Source: a virus
DNA length: 28,125 nucleotides
IMG/VR virus record: IMGVR_UViG_3300044701_000755
Location: 1 to 28,125 of that record
Reading direction: 5' to 3' (one strand)
Shown here: positions 1 through 8,108 of the stretch, piece by piece
How the letters are laid out: each line of letters opens with the position of its first letter
Position numbering within the stretch: position 1 is the stretch's first letter
The notes under the pieces: model-generated
The model's input: only the letters and a program-made list of their open reading frames with translations
Databases searched by the model: none
Told to the model about the DNA's origin: nothing
Translations under genes and position numbers: made by a program

Positions 1-26
1 TTCGTGGCTACGGTGTGTTTGGATAA
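1..26 (+). CDS. 3' end of an upstream gene (partial)
   Basis: The window opens inside a gene. In frame 3 the first bases read RGYGVFG followed by TAA, and that stop lies against the ribosome binding site of the next gene, as is usual in this phage. Frame 1 also closes, at position 33, so the frame is not certain. Nothing can be said about function from seven residues; position suggests a virion or tail protein. Confidence 0.35.
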
Positions 27-35
27 GGACTGATC

Positions 36-1964
36 ATGGCACTTGTCAACCCTCAGATCGCGATGTCGTACCGTCCTACGACGGAGTACCAGCCGCGTAA
101 CGCGCTGGCCGAGTACGCGCAGCTTCAAAGCATCATGGGCGGCCAGCGTCAGGCTGAAGTCGCGGACGTGCAACTTGAATCCTTGCGCCGAAAAGACCGA
201 GCCATAAGCCAAATTCAAGCCGTAGCGGCAAAGAACGGCGGCCCGACTGACCGCCGCCAAATCGCAAGAGCGTATATGCAGTCAGGCGTCCCAGAATTTA
301 TGCAATTTGGTTTGACGCTAGAAAAAGATTTGGATGAGCTAGACGCCTTCCAAAGAATTATGGGTGGCGGCGCCCCTGCTGCGCCTGCGTCTGCACCCGG
401 CGCCATTTTGGGCGGCGGCGCCCCTGCTGCTCCGGCTCCGGCACCCGCCGCTGCCGCCGCCCCGGCTGCTCCGGCTCCGGCGCCCGCCGTACCAAGGTCT
501 GGCATAGCTCAGGAAATTTTCAATGAATACGGCGATGAAGCGGCTAAATTCTTTGAAGCCAATAACTACCTGCCAGCCGGCATGTTCCCCCGGCTTGCTG
601 ACCAACAACAACAGCAATCTAGAGGAATTAGCCGCGAAGAGTACGCTACGGCTCGCAATCAATTCCGCGACGCTCTAAGAGCGCAAGGCGTTAACGTAGA
701 CGCTCCTGAGTTCAACATCCAGCCGCCAGCTCAAAGTGACATGGCCGGTCAGTTTCGCCGTGACATGGAGGCTCTTGGCATTAGGATGGCTCCTGCTGCT
801 GCCGCACCCGCTGCCGCACCCGCTGCCGCACCCGCTGCCAACGTGCTGGCCGCTCAGCAGGGCGCTACGCCGCCAGAAAACGTCAACCAGTTAGCTTCTG
901 CTGGCGCTGCTGCGGCCGTAGACCCTACTGCCGCACTTCGCGCTAAACGAGATCAGCTTATCGCGCTTGGAACTCCTCGCGCGCTACAAGCCGCTAAGTC
1001 TTTGGACGCGGACATTGCTTTGATGGCTAAACGCATCACTGCTTCGCCCGGCTCAGTTATTTACGACTCCAGCGGTAGAGTAGTTGCTACGGTGCCGGAA
1101 GCACCGCCTAAGCCATCAAATATCGCCGACTTAGAGCGTGAGATTGCAGACATCAAAAAAACCGGCGCGCCGGACTCTGATCCACGTATCGTGGCGCGGT
1201 TAAGTTCTATTGCACAAATTTCCGGCCAAAGCGACCCAATAATTCGCCAGTACGAATACGCAGTGCAAAAACAAGGCTTTAAAGGCACCTTGTTTGATTA
1301 CAAGCGTGAAATTGCTAGGGCTGGTCGATCAGTTACGCCGCCGCCTGTACCGCCGCTTGAAAAAGTCATTGACCCAAGAACTGGGCAAGCTGTGTTTGTA
1401 AGCCGCGAGGAAGCATTGCGTAACCGCATGACGCCCGCAGGCATGGGTACTGATCTATCGCCAAGAGAGATTCAAAAACGCGAGGCTGCGTTTCCGCAGG
1501 CTAAGCAATCTGTCAGTGGGTTTCAGTCTAAATCCGATCAGTTTATTACGGAGCTTGAAAGGCTTCGAGATGATCCTGGCCTAAACCAGATAACCGGCCC
1601 CATCTTTGGCCGCACACCCAGCGTGACCCGCGAAGGCAGCCGGGCGCAAGCCTTGTACGACAAGATTTTTGCTAAAGGCGGCTTTCAGGCGCTGCAAGAC
1701 ATGCGCGAGGCGTCTAAAACGGGCGGCGCGCTGGGCAACGTCTCAAACGAGGAAGGGCGCCGACTTGAGAAATCCATTGTGGGCGGCCTTGACCGCACAC
1801 AAAATATCGCGGATGTCCAGCAAGGCATCAACGATTTGATTGACGAAATCCGCTCGTCGCAAACACGAGTTCGCACGGCGTTTGATGAAACTTACGAGTA
1901 CCGCTCGCAGCGCGGTGGCGGCGGCGCTGGCGCTGGCGGGGCTGATCCGTTGGGGATTCGATAA
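36..1964 (+). CDS. Large Ala/Pro-rich probable internal virion protein
   Basis: This encodes 642 residues. The ATG follows an AAGGA ribosome binding site with normal spacing. The N-terminus (QIAMSYRPTTEYQPRNALAE) leads into a helical, Gln/Arg-rich stretch. Two low-complexity Ala-Pro linkers follow, at about residues 110-155 and 250-275. A charged helical C-terminal half ends in a Gly/Ala-rich tail. There is no signal peptide and no enzyme motif that I recognise. The next gene overlaps its stop codon (TAATG) and starts like known podophage ejection proteins, so the two are probably co-translated virion components that travel with the DNA. It could instead be a tail-associated structural protein. 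The Pro-Ala linkers are coded by tandem 12-bp units, which can slip in length. Function is inferred from position and composition only. Confidence 0.75.
   Translation: MALVNPQIAMSYRPTTEYQPRNALAEYAQLQSIMGGQRQAEVADVQLESLRRKDRAISQIQAVAAKNGGPTDRRQIARAYMQSGVPEFMQFGLTLEKDLDELDAFQRIMGGGAPAAPASAPGAILGGGAPAAPAPAPAAAAAPAAPAPAPAVPRSGIAQEIFNEYGDEAAKFFEANNYLPAGMFPRLADQQQQQSRGISREEYATARNQFRDALRAQGVNVDAPEFNIQPPAQSDMAGQFRRDMEALGIRMAPAAAAPAAAPAAAPAANVLAAQQGATPPENVNQLASAGAAAAVDPTAALRAKRDQLIALGTPRALQAAKSLDADIALMAKRITASPGSVIYDSSGRVVATVPEAPPKPSNIADLEREIADIKKTGAPDSDPRIVARLSSIAQISGQSDPIIRQYEYAVQKQGFKGTLFDYKREIARAGRSVTPPPVPPLEKVIDPRTGQAVFVSREEALRNRMTPAGMGTDLSPREIQKREAAFPQAKQSVSGFQSKSDQFITELERLRDDPGLNQITGPIFGRTPSVTREGSRAQALYDKIFAKGGFQALQDMREASKTGGALGNVSNEEGRRLEKSIVGGLDRTQNIADVQQGINDLIDEIRSSQTRVRTAFDETYEYRSQRGGGGAGAGGADPLGIR
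798..839 (+). repeat. 12-bp tandem repeat coding a Pro-Ala linker
   Basis: The unit GCTGCCGCACCC occurs three times in a row (798-809, 810-821, 822-833) plus half a copy. It encodes Ala-Ala-Ala-Pro. A related Ala-Pro run lies at about 365-495 in the same gene. Such in-frame repeats can expand or contract without breaking the gene. Confidence 0.85.
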
Positions 1965-4510
1965 TGGCAACACTTGCTCAAATCCGCACCCAATACCCTC
2001 AGTACTCCGACTTGCCGGATGCGGCGTTGGCTGACGCGCTGTACAAGAAGTTTTATTCGGACTTACCGCGAGCGGATTTTGACGCAAAAATTGGCCTAAA
2101 GCCCGCTGATAGCATCCCTCCTCCGCGCCGGACGGGCACTGCTGCTGACCGGATTCCCGGCTATGGAGGCGCCGTGCCTGCGGCTGTTGCGCCGGTTTCA
2201 ACTGCACCCGCGTCGTTTACCGAACGGCTGCTTGCGCCCGTAGAGACGGCGGTAGCCCTAGGCACCAGCACCGTCACAGCGCCGATTGTTGAGGGCGCAA
2301 AAATAATCGGCACGCTTGCGAGCGGCAAATTTGGTACGCAAGAAGGCATTCGAGCCGGCGAGGCCACTGGCCGGCGCGTGCAGCAGTTTTTCCAGCCTGC
2401 TCTTAGCCCCACAGCGCAGGCGCAAACGCAAGCAATTAGCAACGCTTTGGCAAGCACCGGCATTCAAGGTGTGCCGTTTAACGTGCTTAGCGATTTGAGC
2501 CGAGCAACTTCAGCCGCACGGCAGGCCGCGCCTCTCGTTACCGCGCCGATTGAAGCGCGTCAGCAGCGCGTGCAACAGCAGCGCGTCGCACAAAGCTACG
2601 CCAACGCACCAATGATCGATGCCGTGCAATCGGCCCAAAGGATCGGCGCGGCGGTGCCGCCAGCAATCTCTAACCCTACACCAGGAAATGTCCTAAAAGG
2701 TAAATTGGCTGGGCCGGAGCTTGAGCAGCGTTTGGTAAGAGACAACGAAGTTGCAGTGACCAACGCCGTTCGCAAAGACCTCGGCGTAAAACCTACGGAA
2801 AGGCTTATTCCTGAAGTTGATGAAGTTACCGGAAAACTAAACCCGAACAGCCCCATTTCGCGGGCGTTGGATGAAGCTAGCGCGCCGTACGAGCCGATTC
2901 GCAGGATAGCGGCGCTGAATGCACCTAAAGAATCAATTGACGCATTGACGGCGCTCAAACAGCAGGCTCCTATCGGCGGCGAAACAAAGACCGCCGCAAT
3001 CAATAGCTTGATTGACGAGGCCATAGCAAAGCTACAGCAGACTACCGCCGGGCCTTTTTCGGGTGTCGGTGGGGGTTCAATTGTTGTTGGCCGCAGCGGC
3101 GCCGCAGTGCTGGACGACATTCGGTCTTTGCGTAGAGATGCTCAAGTCATTTACCGGGCGCAAAAAGTCAACCCTGATCCACTTGCTATCGCCAGGGCCG
3201 ATACGCAGATGGGTATTGCAAACATTCTTGAGGACGTGATTGACGCTAACGCTACGTCGCCGCAAATGCTAAGCAACTTTAAAAAAGCCCGCACTCGCAT
3301 TGCTCAAATTTACGACCACGAGCGCGCGATCAATTACGGGCTGCAAAAGATTGACCCGCAAGTGTACGCAAAGTTGTTTGAGGAACGCAAAGGTTCTATG
3401 ACTGGCGTCGGCGCTGATATTGCCAGGCCCGCCGCTATGTTCCCGGACTATTTTACGTTGACGCCTGTACAAATAAAAGGTCTGCCTAGGATTACGCGCG
3501 GCGGCGCTGGCGCGGCGATTGGCGGGGCGATTCTTGCGCCGCTTGGGCCTGTTGCCGCGCTGGCCGGAACTGCTGCCGGCATGGCCCTTGGCGCTACTGC
3601 GGGCGCTCGCTCGGCCAAACAGATAGCTTCGCCTGCGTACCAGCGGGCGAACGCTATGCCGCCCGACTATCGGCCTGTGCCGATGGGCGCCACGCCCGGC
3701 GAGGTGCGGTACGGCCCGAACGCGCTTGTGCCGTACAACTACTCGCAAGAAACGTTCGTGCCGCCCAACTTTGTCATGGTGCCTGAGCAATACGGCCCGC
3801 GCGTTACCACGTCAGATTTTGTCTCCGGCCCGGCCCAGATAGGAATGGCACAAGGCCCAGTTGGCGGTCAAATGGGCGCTTTACGCATAGAAGATGCGCG
3901 GCGCGCTGCGCTGTCTCGCACAATGGGTCAGCAGGCTGAGGCGCAGCAGGCCGCAGCCGAAGCAGCAGCGCGGCGGCCGACTGCTGGCGAGACTATTCTT
4001 GAGTTTGACCCGGTCACCGGGCGCTTTCGCACTGAAAGCCAAGGCTTGCCTGGGGCGACGCCGGCTACGTTCCAAGACTTTGGCTCGTCGCTTAAGTCGG
4101 CCGCCGACAAGGCCACTGCCGGGCGCATGTTCGACATGACCGCTGCGGAAAAGGTGGCTTGGAGCAAGACCAAAGTTGATCTGGCTGAAGTTGCACCAGG
4201 CTTTAAGTCGCTCAACGACAAGGCCATCGCCGCCAAGATGATGGACCGCCAGTGGGTGGCAGAGACGGCGCAGAAGGCTCGTGAAAAAGCGGCAATGTTT
4301 GACGAGCAGTCTAAGCGTGACGTAAGCGCGCAAGCCAAGCGAGCTGCCGCTATCAACCGCGACAAGATGTTGGACACGGCTGAAATGCTAGACGAAATCA
4401 TGCAGGCGCCCCGACCCGACGTGTCGGGCAAGCAGCAGGGGCCGAAGACCCGCGAAGCTATCCGCAATCGCCTGCGCGGCGGCGACAACACAAACGCCCT
4501 TGCGCGCTGA
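1964..4510 (+). CDS. Probable DNA ejection / transfer protein
   Basis: This is an 848-residue protein whose ATG overlaps the stop of the previous gene. Its N-terminus (ATLAQIRTQYPQYSDLPDAA, then a KKFYSDLPRADFDAKIG stretch) is a short module I recognise from the start of many phage DNA transfer and tail-internal proteins. The middle is helical and charged. At about residues 510-550 lies a Gly/Ala-rich hydrophobic segment that could span a membrane, as expected for a protein forming an ejection conduit. The C-terminal third is an Ala/Gln/Lys-rich predicted coiled coil. I see no transglycosylase motif. The pairing with the preceding large gene resembles the multi-protein ejection apparatus of P22-like and T7-like phages. 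The role is inferred from the N-terminal motif, size, composition and neighbourhood. Confidence 0.75.
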   Translation: MATLAQIRTQYPQYSDLPDAALADALYKKFYSDLPRADFDAKIGLKPADSIPPPRRTGTAADRIPGYGGAVPAAVAPVSTAPASFTERLLAPVETAVALGTSTVTAPIVEGAKIIGTLASGKFGTQEGIRAGEATGRRVQQFFQPALSPTAQAQTQAISNALASTGIQGVPFNVLSDLSRATSAARQAAPLVTAPIEARQQRVQQQRVAQSYANAPMIDAVQSAQRIGAAVPPAISNPTPGNVLKGKLAGPELEQRLVRDNEVAVTNAVRKDLGVKPTERLIPEVDEVTGKLNPNSPISRALDEASAPYEPIRRIAALNAPKESIDALTALKQQAPIGGETKTAAINSLIDEAIAKLQQTTAGPFSGVGGGSIVVGRSGAAVLDDIRSLRRDAQVIYRAQKVNPDPLAIARADTQMGIANILEDVIDANATSPQMLSNFKKARTRIAQIYDHERAINYGLQKIDPQVYAKLFEERKGSMTGVGADIARPAAMFPDYFTLTPVQIKGLPRITRGGAGAAIGGAILAPLGPVAALAGTAAGMALGATAGARSAKQIASPAYQRANAMPPDYRPVPMGATPGEVRYGPNALVPYNYSQETFVPPNFVMVPEQYGPRVTTSDFVSGPAQIGMAQGPVGGQMGALRIEDARRAALSRTMGQQAEAQQAAAEAAARRPTAGETILEFDPVTGRFRTESQGLPGATPATFQDFGSSLKSAADKATAGRMFDMTAAEKVAWSKTKVDLAEVAPGFKSLNDKAIAAKMMDRQWVAETAQKAREKAAMFDEQSKRDVSAQAKRAAAINRDKMLDTAEMLDEIMQAPRPDVSGKQQGPKTREAIRNRLRGGDNTNALAR

Positions 4511-4544
4511 CCGCAATTAGCTAGAATCCACCAAGGACTAAGAC

Positions 4545-5222
4545 ATGGCCTCACTCTCTCCGCCGCCAAAGCTACAGTTTTTCGGGACTGATGGGTTGCC
4601 TCTTGTCGGTGGCAAGCTGTTCACCTACGCGGCGGGCACGACCACGCCGATCGCCACGTACACGGACCACACCCAAAACACCCTAAACACCAACCCGATC
4701 ATCTTGGACTCGGCCGGGCAGGCCAACGTGTGGCTGACCGACTCGATCACGTACAAGTACACCCTGACCACGGCCGCCAACGTGCCTCTGTTCACGGTCG
4801 ATTACGTGTCGGTGCCGGCTACCGCCAACTCGTTCGCTTCGCCCCCGCCCATCGGCAGCGACATCCCGAACGTAGGCACCTTCACCAACTTGAACGTCGT
4901 GGACCTGATGACCCTTGAGGGCACGGGCGCTGCGATCATCAACGTCGGCACCACAGGCGAGCGGCCAGCAAGCCCCGAGGAGGGCATGGTTCGCTACAAT
5001 AGCACCACGACCAAGTTCGAGGGCTACAACGGCGCGTGGGGCGCTCTGGGCGGCGGTGCGACGGGCGGCGGCTCCGACACGGTGTTCTTCGAGAACAGCT
5101 TGACCGTGACGCAGAACTACACCATCCCCGCTGACAAGAACGCCGGCACCTTCGGCCCCATCTCGGTTGCTGACAGCATCACCGTGACCGTGCCGTCCAC
5201 CAGCGTCTGGTCTATCGTTTAA
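4545..5222 (+). CDS. Tail fibre/tailspike N-terminal anchor protein
   Basis: This encodes 225 residues, with AAGGA six to seven bases before the ATG. The first 85 residues, including GGKLFTYAAGTTTPIATYTD and NPIILDSAGQANVWL, match the virion-binding module that opens many podophage tailspikes and fibres. The C-terminus (NYTIPADKNAGTFGPISVAD, then VTVPSTSVWSIV) is a beta-structured ending widespread in phage tail proteins. A full tailspike would carry several hundred more residues with a receptor-binding or polysaccharide-degrading domain. Here the anchor stands alone and is followed by three short separate fibre-like genes, which suggests a branched or split receptor-binding complex. No enzymatic motif is visible. 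Confidence 0.85.
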   Translation: MASLSPPPKLQFFGTDGLPLVGGKLFTYAAGTTTPIATYTDHTQNTLNTNPIILDSAGQANVWLTDSITYKYTLTTAANVPLFTVDYVSVPATANSFASPPPIGSDIPNVGTFTNLNVVDLMTLEGTGAAIINVGTTGERPASPEEGMVRYNSTTTKFEGYNGAWGALGGGATGGGSDTVFFENSLTVTQNYTIPADKNAGTFGPISVADSITVTVPSTSVWSIV

Positions 5223-5231
5223 GGAGCCGTC

Positions 5232-5831
5232 ATGGGCGTTAAATTAGTTTCGGCAAGCGGCGGTTCGGTTGAGATCAACCCGCCAGCCACCGCGAGCAGC
5301 TTCACGGCCACGATGCCTGCGGGCACGGGCACCGTGGTGGTCAACGGCATCAACGGCTCGATCGTCTCGGGCACTTCACAGGCATCGACGTCTGGTACGT
5401 CGATTGACTTCACCGGCATTCCATCGTGGGTGAAGCGGATTACGGTGATGTTCAATGGGGTGAGCACGAATGGAACCAGTATTCCGCTTGTTCAAATTGG
5501 GGACGCTGGAGGTATTGAAAATACAGGTTATTTAGGTTCTTCTTCTTGGATTAGAAATGGAGGAAACCCAGTGACAGCAGCATCTACTGCTGGAATGGGA
5601 CTTCAAGCAAATCCCTTAGCAACGGATGTCTTACATGGACAAGCTGTACTAGCAAGTATGGGAAGTAATACGTGGTCAATGACTTTTAACGGCTCATTAT
5701 CTAGTACAGTAATTACCATAAATTCGGCTTCTTCAAAAACATTATCGGATACATTAACTCAAGTTCGTATAACAACGACTAACGGCACTGACACCTTCGA
5801 CGCTGGCTCCATCAACATTTTGTACGAGTAA
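5232..5831 (+). CDS. Tail fibre-like protein with AT-rich C-terminal module
   Basis: This encodes 199 residues from an ATG preceded by AAGGAG. The N-terminal 60 residues (GGSVEINPPATASSFTATMP and a following TGTVVVNG) resemble a repeat common in phage fibre and baseplate-associated proteins. From about 5450 to 5780 the base composition becomes clearly AT-rich, and codons such as AAT, ATT, GGA and TCT replace the GC-ending codons used before and after. This part is rich in Ser, Thr, Gly and Asn, as in receptor-contacting beta domains. The final residues (TFDAGSINILYE) return to GC-rich coding. I infer that the distal domain was acquired from another source. Its receptor is unknown. Confidence 0.75.
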   Translation: MGVKLVSASGGSVEINPPATASSFTATMPAGTGTVVVNGINGSIVSGTSQASTSGTSIDFTGIPSWVKRITVMFNGVSTNGTSIPLVQIGDAGGIENTGYLGSSSWIRNGGNPVTAASTAGMGLQANPLATDVLHGQAVLASMGSNTWSMTFNGSLSSTVITINSASSKTLSDTLTQVRITTTNGTDTFDAGSINILYE

Positions 5832-5836
5832 ACACC

Positions 5837-6502
5837 ATGCCAACAAAAATTGACGGAAACAACGGTGTCTTGCAGTCGTATGACTTCCAAGTCCTGACGA
5901 CGGGCTTCTCGTACACCTTCGCCTCGGGCACCACGACCCTGATCGCGGAGCCCGCCGGCACGCTGGCGACGGGCACGATCACGATGCCAGGCTCCCCGGC
6001 TGACGGCATGGTGATCACCATCACCACAACGCAGCAGATCACGGCGCTCACGATCGCCGGCAACACGGGCCAGTCGATCGGCGGCACTCAGGTGTCGCTG
6101 ATGGCCGCCAACAGCGCCATGAGCTTCGTGTACCGCCAAGCCAACACCACCTGGTACCGCAACAGCGCCCCGGCGCTGGGCAACGAGGGTACGGCCCCTG
6201 TGTATGCCGCCCGCGCATGGGTCAATTTTAACGGCACGAGCACCGTGGCGATCCGGGCCAGCGGCAACGTGACTTCGATCACCGACAACGGTACTGGTGA
6301 CTACACGGTGAACTTTACAACTGCGATGCCGGATGCGAATTATGGGTACACCTTAACCTCTGAAAGTAACCTCACAACTGTTGCCAGAACCGTGTCTGCA
6401 AGAAATGGTGGTTCTGCAACAACATCCCTTCGAGTTATCGCGAGTGATGCGGGTGGGTCTTTGATTGACCAACCTGCAATCTGCGCCGCCATCCACCGCT
6501 AA
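5837..6502 (+). CDS. Modular tail fibre-like protein, copy 1 of shared module
   Basis: This encodes 221 residues. No clear ribosome binding site precedes the ATG, which begins five bases after the previous stop, so translation may be coupled. The N-terminal part (FASGTTTLIAEPAGTLATGT and a GTITMPGSPADG stretch) is a beta-rich module found in phage fibres. At about residues 125-170 it carries the module ARAWVNFNGTSTVAIRASGN followed by a SITDNGTGDYTVNFTTAMPD stretch, which is repeated in the next gene. After the anchor DANY the protein becomes unique, with an AT-leaning tail ending ICAAIHR. The arrangement suggests exchangeable receptor-binding tips on a common stalk. Confidence 0.75.
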   Translation: MPTKIDGNNGVLQSYDFQVLTTGFSYTFASGTTTLIAEPAGTLATGTITMPGSPADGMVITITTTQQITALTIAGNTGQSIGGTQVSLMAANSAMSFVYRQANTTWYRNSAPALGNEGTAPVYAARAWVNFNGTSTVAIRASGNVTSITDNGTGDYTVNFTTAMPDANYGYTLTSESNLTTVARTVSARNGGSATTSLRVIASDAGGSLIDQPAICAAIHR

Positions 6503-6511
6503 GGACTAGCC

Positions 6512-6949
6512 ATGCCAATCACGATAGACGGTAACGGGATCATCACAGGCGCTGCGACGCTGGCGACGACGGTTGCCAACCCCACGTTCACGACGCCCAA
6601 CATCAACTCGGCGCAGTTCGCCACGGTGTCGGGCACTGCGCCCATCTACCCCTGCCGTGCATGGGTCAACTTCAACGGCACCGGCACTGTTGCGATTCGT
6701 GCGTCTGGCAACGTGACGAGCATCACAGATAACGGCACGGGTGACTACACGGTGAACTTTACGACGGCGCTGCCAGATGCGAATTACAGTGTTGTTGGAG
6801 TTACTGGTGGGTGGGGATCGGGGTATAACTATGCAACAGTAAATGTTGGTGCTGGAGCAACACCAACAACAAGCGCTGTGAGAATTGCCACAAGAACCGC
6901 AGGAACTTTTAATGATGAAGCGGCGGTGTGTATTTCAGTCTTCCGTTAA
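6512..6949 (+). CDS. Modular tail fibre-like protein, copy 2 of shared module
   Basis: This encodes 145 residues. The binding site TAAGGA overlaps the preceding stop codon. A short N-terminal part (ITIDGNGIITGAATLATTVA) is typical of phage fibre proteins. It leads into the same module as the neighbour: CRAWVNFNGTGTVAIRASGN, then SITDNGTGDYTVNFTTALPD. The DNA of the two modules includes an identical 23-base stretch (6296-6318 and 6740-6762). After the shared DANY the two proteins diverge fully. This one continues in AT-rich DNA from about 6785 to 6925 and ends in VCISVFR. It probably forms an alternative or additional fibre tip. Confidence 0.75.
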   Translation: MPITIDGNGIITGAATLATTVANPTFTTPNINSAQFATVSGTAPIYPCRAWVNFNGTGTVAIRASGNVTSITDNGTGDYTVNFTTALPDANYSVVGVTGGWGSGYNYATVNVGAGATPTTSAVRIATRTAGTFNDEAAVCISVFR

Positions 6950-6961
6950 TCAGGAGCAATC

Positions 6962-7195
6962 ATGAACCAACGCATCATCTACCCCAACGACGACGGCGGC
7001 GTGTCCGTCATTGTGCCTGCTGCCGAGTGCGGCCTGACGATTGAACAGATCGCGGCCAAGGACGTACCGCCTATTGTGGTGCGTGGTCCGGAGAATTCCA
7101 TTGTTTCTTCAACATCCCGCCCGTTCAAAATCGTGGATGTCGCTGACATTCCGTCTGATCGCACTTTCCGAGGAGCATGGTCATGGGCATCGTAA
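6962..7195 (+). CDS. Small conserved tail-region protein
   Basis: This encodes 77 residues after an AGGAG site. Sequence elements MNQRIIYPNDDGGVSVIVPA and SDRTFRGAW are recurrent in small proteins placed just after fibre genes in many phages. No membrane segment or catalytic motif is visible. Its stop lies inside the start region of the next gene (13-base overlap), so the pair is probably translationally coupled. A role in fibre assembly or folding is plausible from position only. The middle (SSTSRPFKIVDVADIP) looks slightly AT-shifted. Confidence 0.7.
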   Translation: MNQRIIYPNDDGGVSVIVPAAECGLTIEQIAAKDVPPIVVRGPENSIVSSTSRPFKIVDVADIPSDRTFRGAWSWAS

Positions 7196-7407
7196 TCGAC
7201 ATCAACAAGGCGAAGGCTATCGCCCACGACGCTCGCCGCGCCGCCCGCGCTGCTGAGTTCGCGCCGCTGGACGTCAAGGCCACCATCCCCAGCGAGGCCG
7301 CTGCGGCCGAGGCTGCGCGCCAGGCCATCCGTGACAAGTACGCCGCCATGCAAACCCAGATGGACGCAGCACAGACGCCTGAGCAACTCAAGGCGTTGAT
7401 GCCGTAA
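7183..7407 (+). CDS. Small Ala-rich helical tail-associated protein
   Basis: I choose the ATG at 7183, giving 74 residues, because AGGAG at 7171-7175 lies seven bases upstream. The in-frame ATG at 7177 is too close to that site. The protein (GIVIDINKAKAIAHDARRAA and onward) is almost wholly helical and Ala-rich, ending TPEQLKALMP. Similar short proteins sit beside tail-fibre genes in other phages and are often called tail assembly chaperones, but no motif here proves that. It overlaps the previous gene and is followed after four bases by the lysis genes. Confidence 0.65.
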   Translation: MGIVIDINKAKAIAHDARRAARAAEFAPLDVKATIPSEAAAAEAARQAIRDKYAAMQTQMDAAQTPEQLKALMP

Positions 7408-7411
7408 GCGT

Positions 7412-7624
7412 ATGGAGCCGGGAGAAATCGATCCGGTGCGGTACGGCGCCATGTGGCAGCGCGTGCAGGACATGGACAAAAAGATCGACAAGATGGAACG
7501 TCAGATCGAGGAGTTGCTCGCGCTCGCCAACAAGGGCAAGGGCGGCTTCTGGATGGGCATGACCATCGCCTCTGCTGTTGGCGGCGCCGTCACCTGGGTC
7601 GCAGGGCACCTCAAAGGCAGCTAA
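7412..7624 (+). CDS. Small membrane protein, XhlA/holin-like
   Basis: This encodes 70 residues. GGAG lies just upstream of or at the start (TATGGAGCCGGGAGAAATC), so initiation may rely on coupling. Residues 8-42 form an amphipathic coiled coil (QDMDKKIDKMERQIEELL). A single hydrophobic segment at about 46-66 (FWMGMTIASAVGGAVTWVAG) follows. This layout matches XhlA-type and other one-span lysis membrane proteins. It is the first of three membrane proteins that precede the lysozyme. It could be a holin, antiholin or accessory protein; the sequence does not decide. Confidence 0.7.
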   Translation: MEPGEIDPVRYGAMWQRVQDMDKKIDKMERQIEELLALANKGKGGFWMGMTIASAVGGAVTWVAGHLKGS

Positions 7625-7625
7625 C

Positions 7626-8108
7626 ATGCTCGACCCCATCACCGCCCTTGCAGCGATCTCATCAGCCGTCGAGCTTGTCAAGAAGGTAGCTGCAACGGTC
7701 GATGATGTGACGTCGCTCGGCCCGGTGTTGGGCAAGTACTTCGACGCCAAAGCCGACGCCATCGAGGTCGTGCAGAAGTCGCAAGAAGGCGGCTTCAAGG
7801 GGTCGGCGCTGGGCAAGGCGCTTGAACTGGAGATGGCAATCGAGCAGGCCAAGCAGTTTGAAGACCAGATCAAGATGCTGTTCTTCCAGTCTAACAAGAT
7901 GGACGTCTGGCAGCGCATCGCGGCCCGCGCTCAGAAGATGGAGGCCGACGCCGCACACGCGGCCAGGCGAAAGAAGGAGGCCGCCAAGAAGCGGCAGCAG
8001 GAGATGGACGAACTGTTCGTCCTCCTGATCGGCGGCTTGGTGGTGCTCGTCGTGATCGGCGCAACCGTCTGGTTCATCATGGAAGCAACTGCACAAGGAG
8101 TTCGTTAA
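7626..8108 (+). CDS. Membrane protein of the lysis cassette, C-terminal anchor
   Basis: This encodes 160 residues. AAAGG at 7613-7617 supports the ATG at 7626 over an in-frame ATG 48 bases upstream that lies inside the previous gene. Residues 1-110 are amphipathic helices (ITALAAISSAVELVKKVAAT at the start). A highly charged coil of Arg, Lys, Ala and Glu comes next. One strong membrane span at about 132-153 (LFVLLIGGLVVLVVIGATVW) precedes a short tail. The last base of its stop is the first base of the next start (TAATG). Similar proteins accompany 3TM holins in uncultured phages. A role in lysis timing or cell-envelope disruption is inferred from context. Confidence 0.7.
   Translation: MLDPITALAAISSAVELVKKVAATVDDVTSLGPVLGKYFDAKADAIEVVQKSQEGGFKGSALGKALELEMAIEQAKQFEDQIKMLFFQSNKMDVWQRIAARAQKMEADAAHAARRKKEAAKKRQQEMDELFVLLIGGLVVLVVIGATVWFIMEATAQGVR

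Noticed and set aside
5232-6949. Diversity-generating retroelement behind the variable fibre tips
   Set aside because: No reverse transcriptase gene and no template repeat are visible in the window. Variation looks like module exchange, not adenine mutagenesis.
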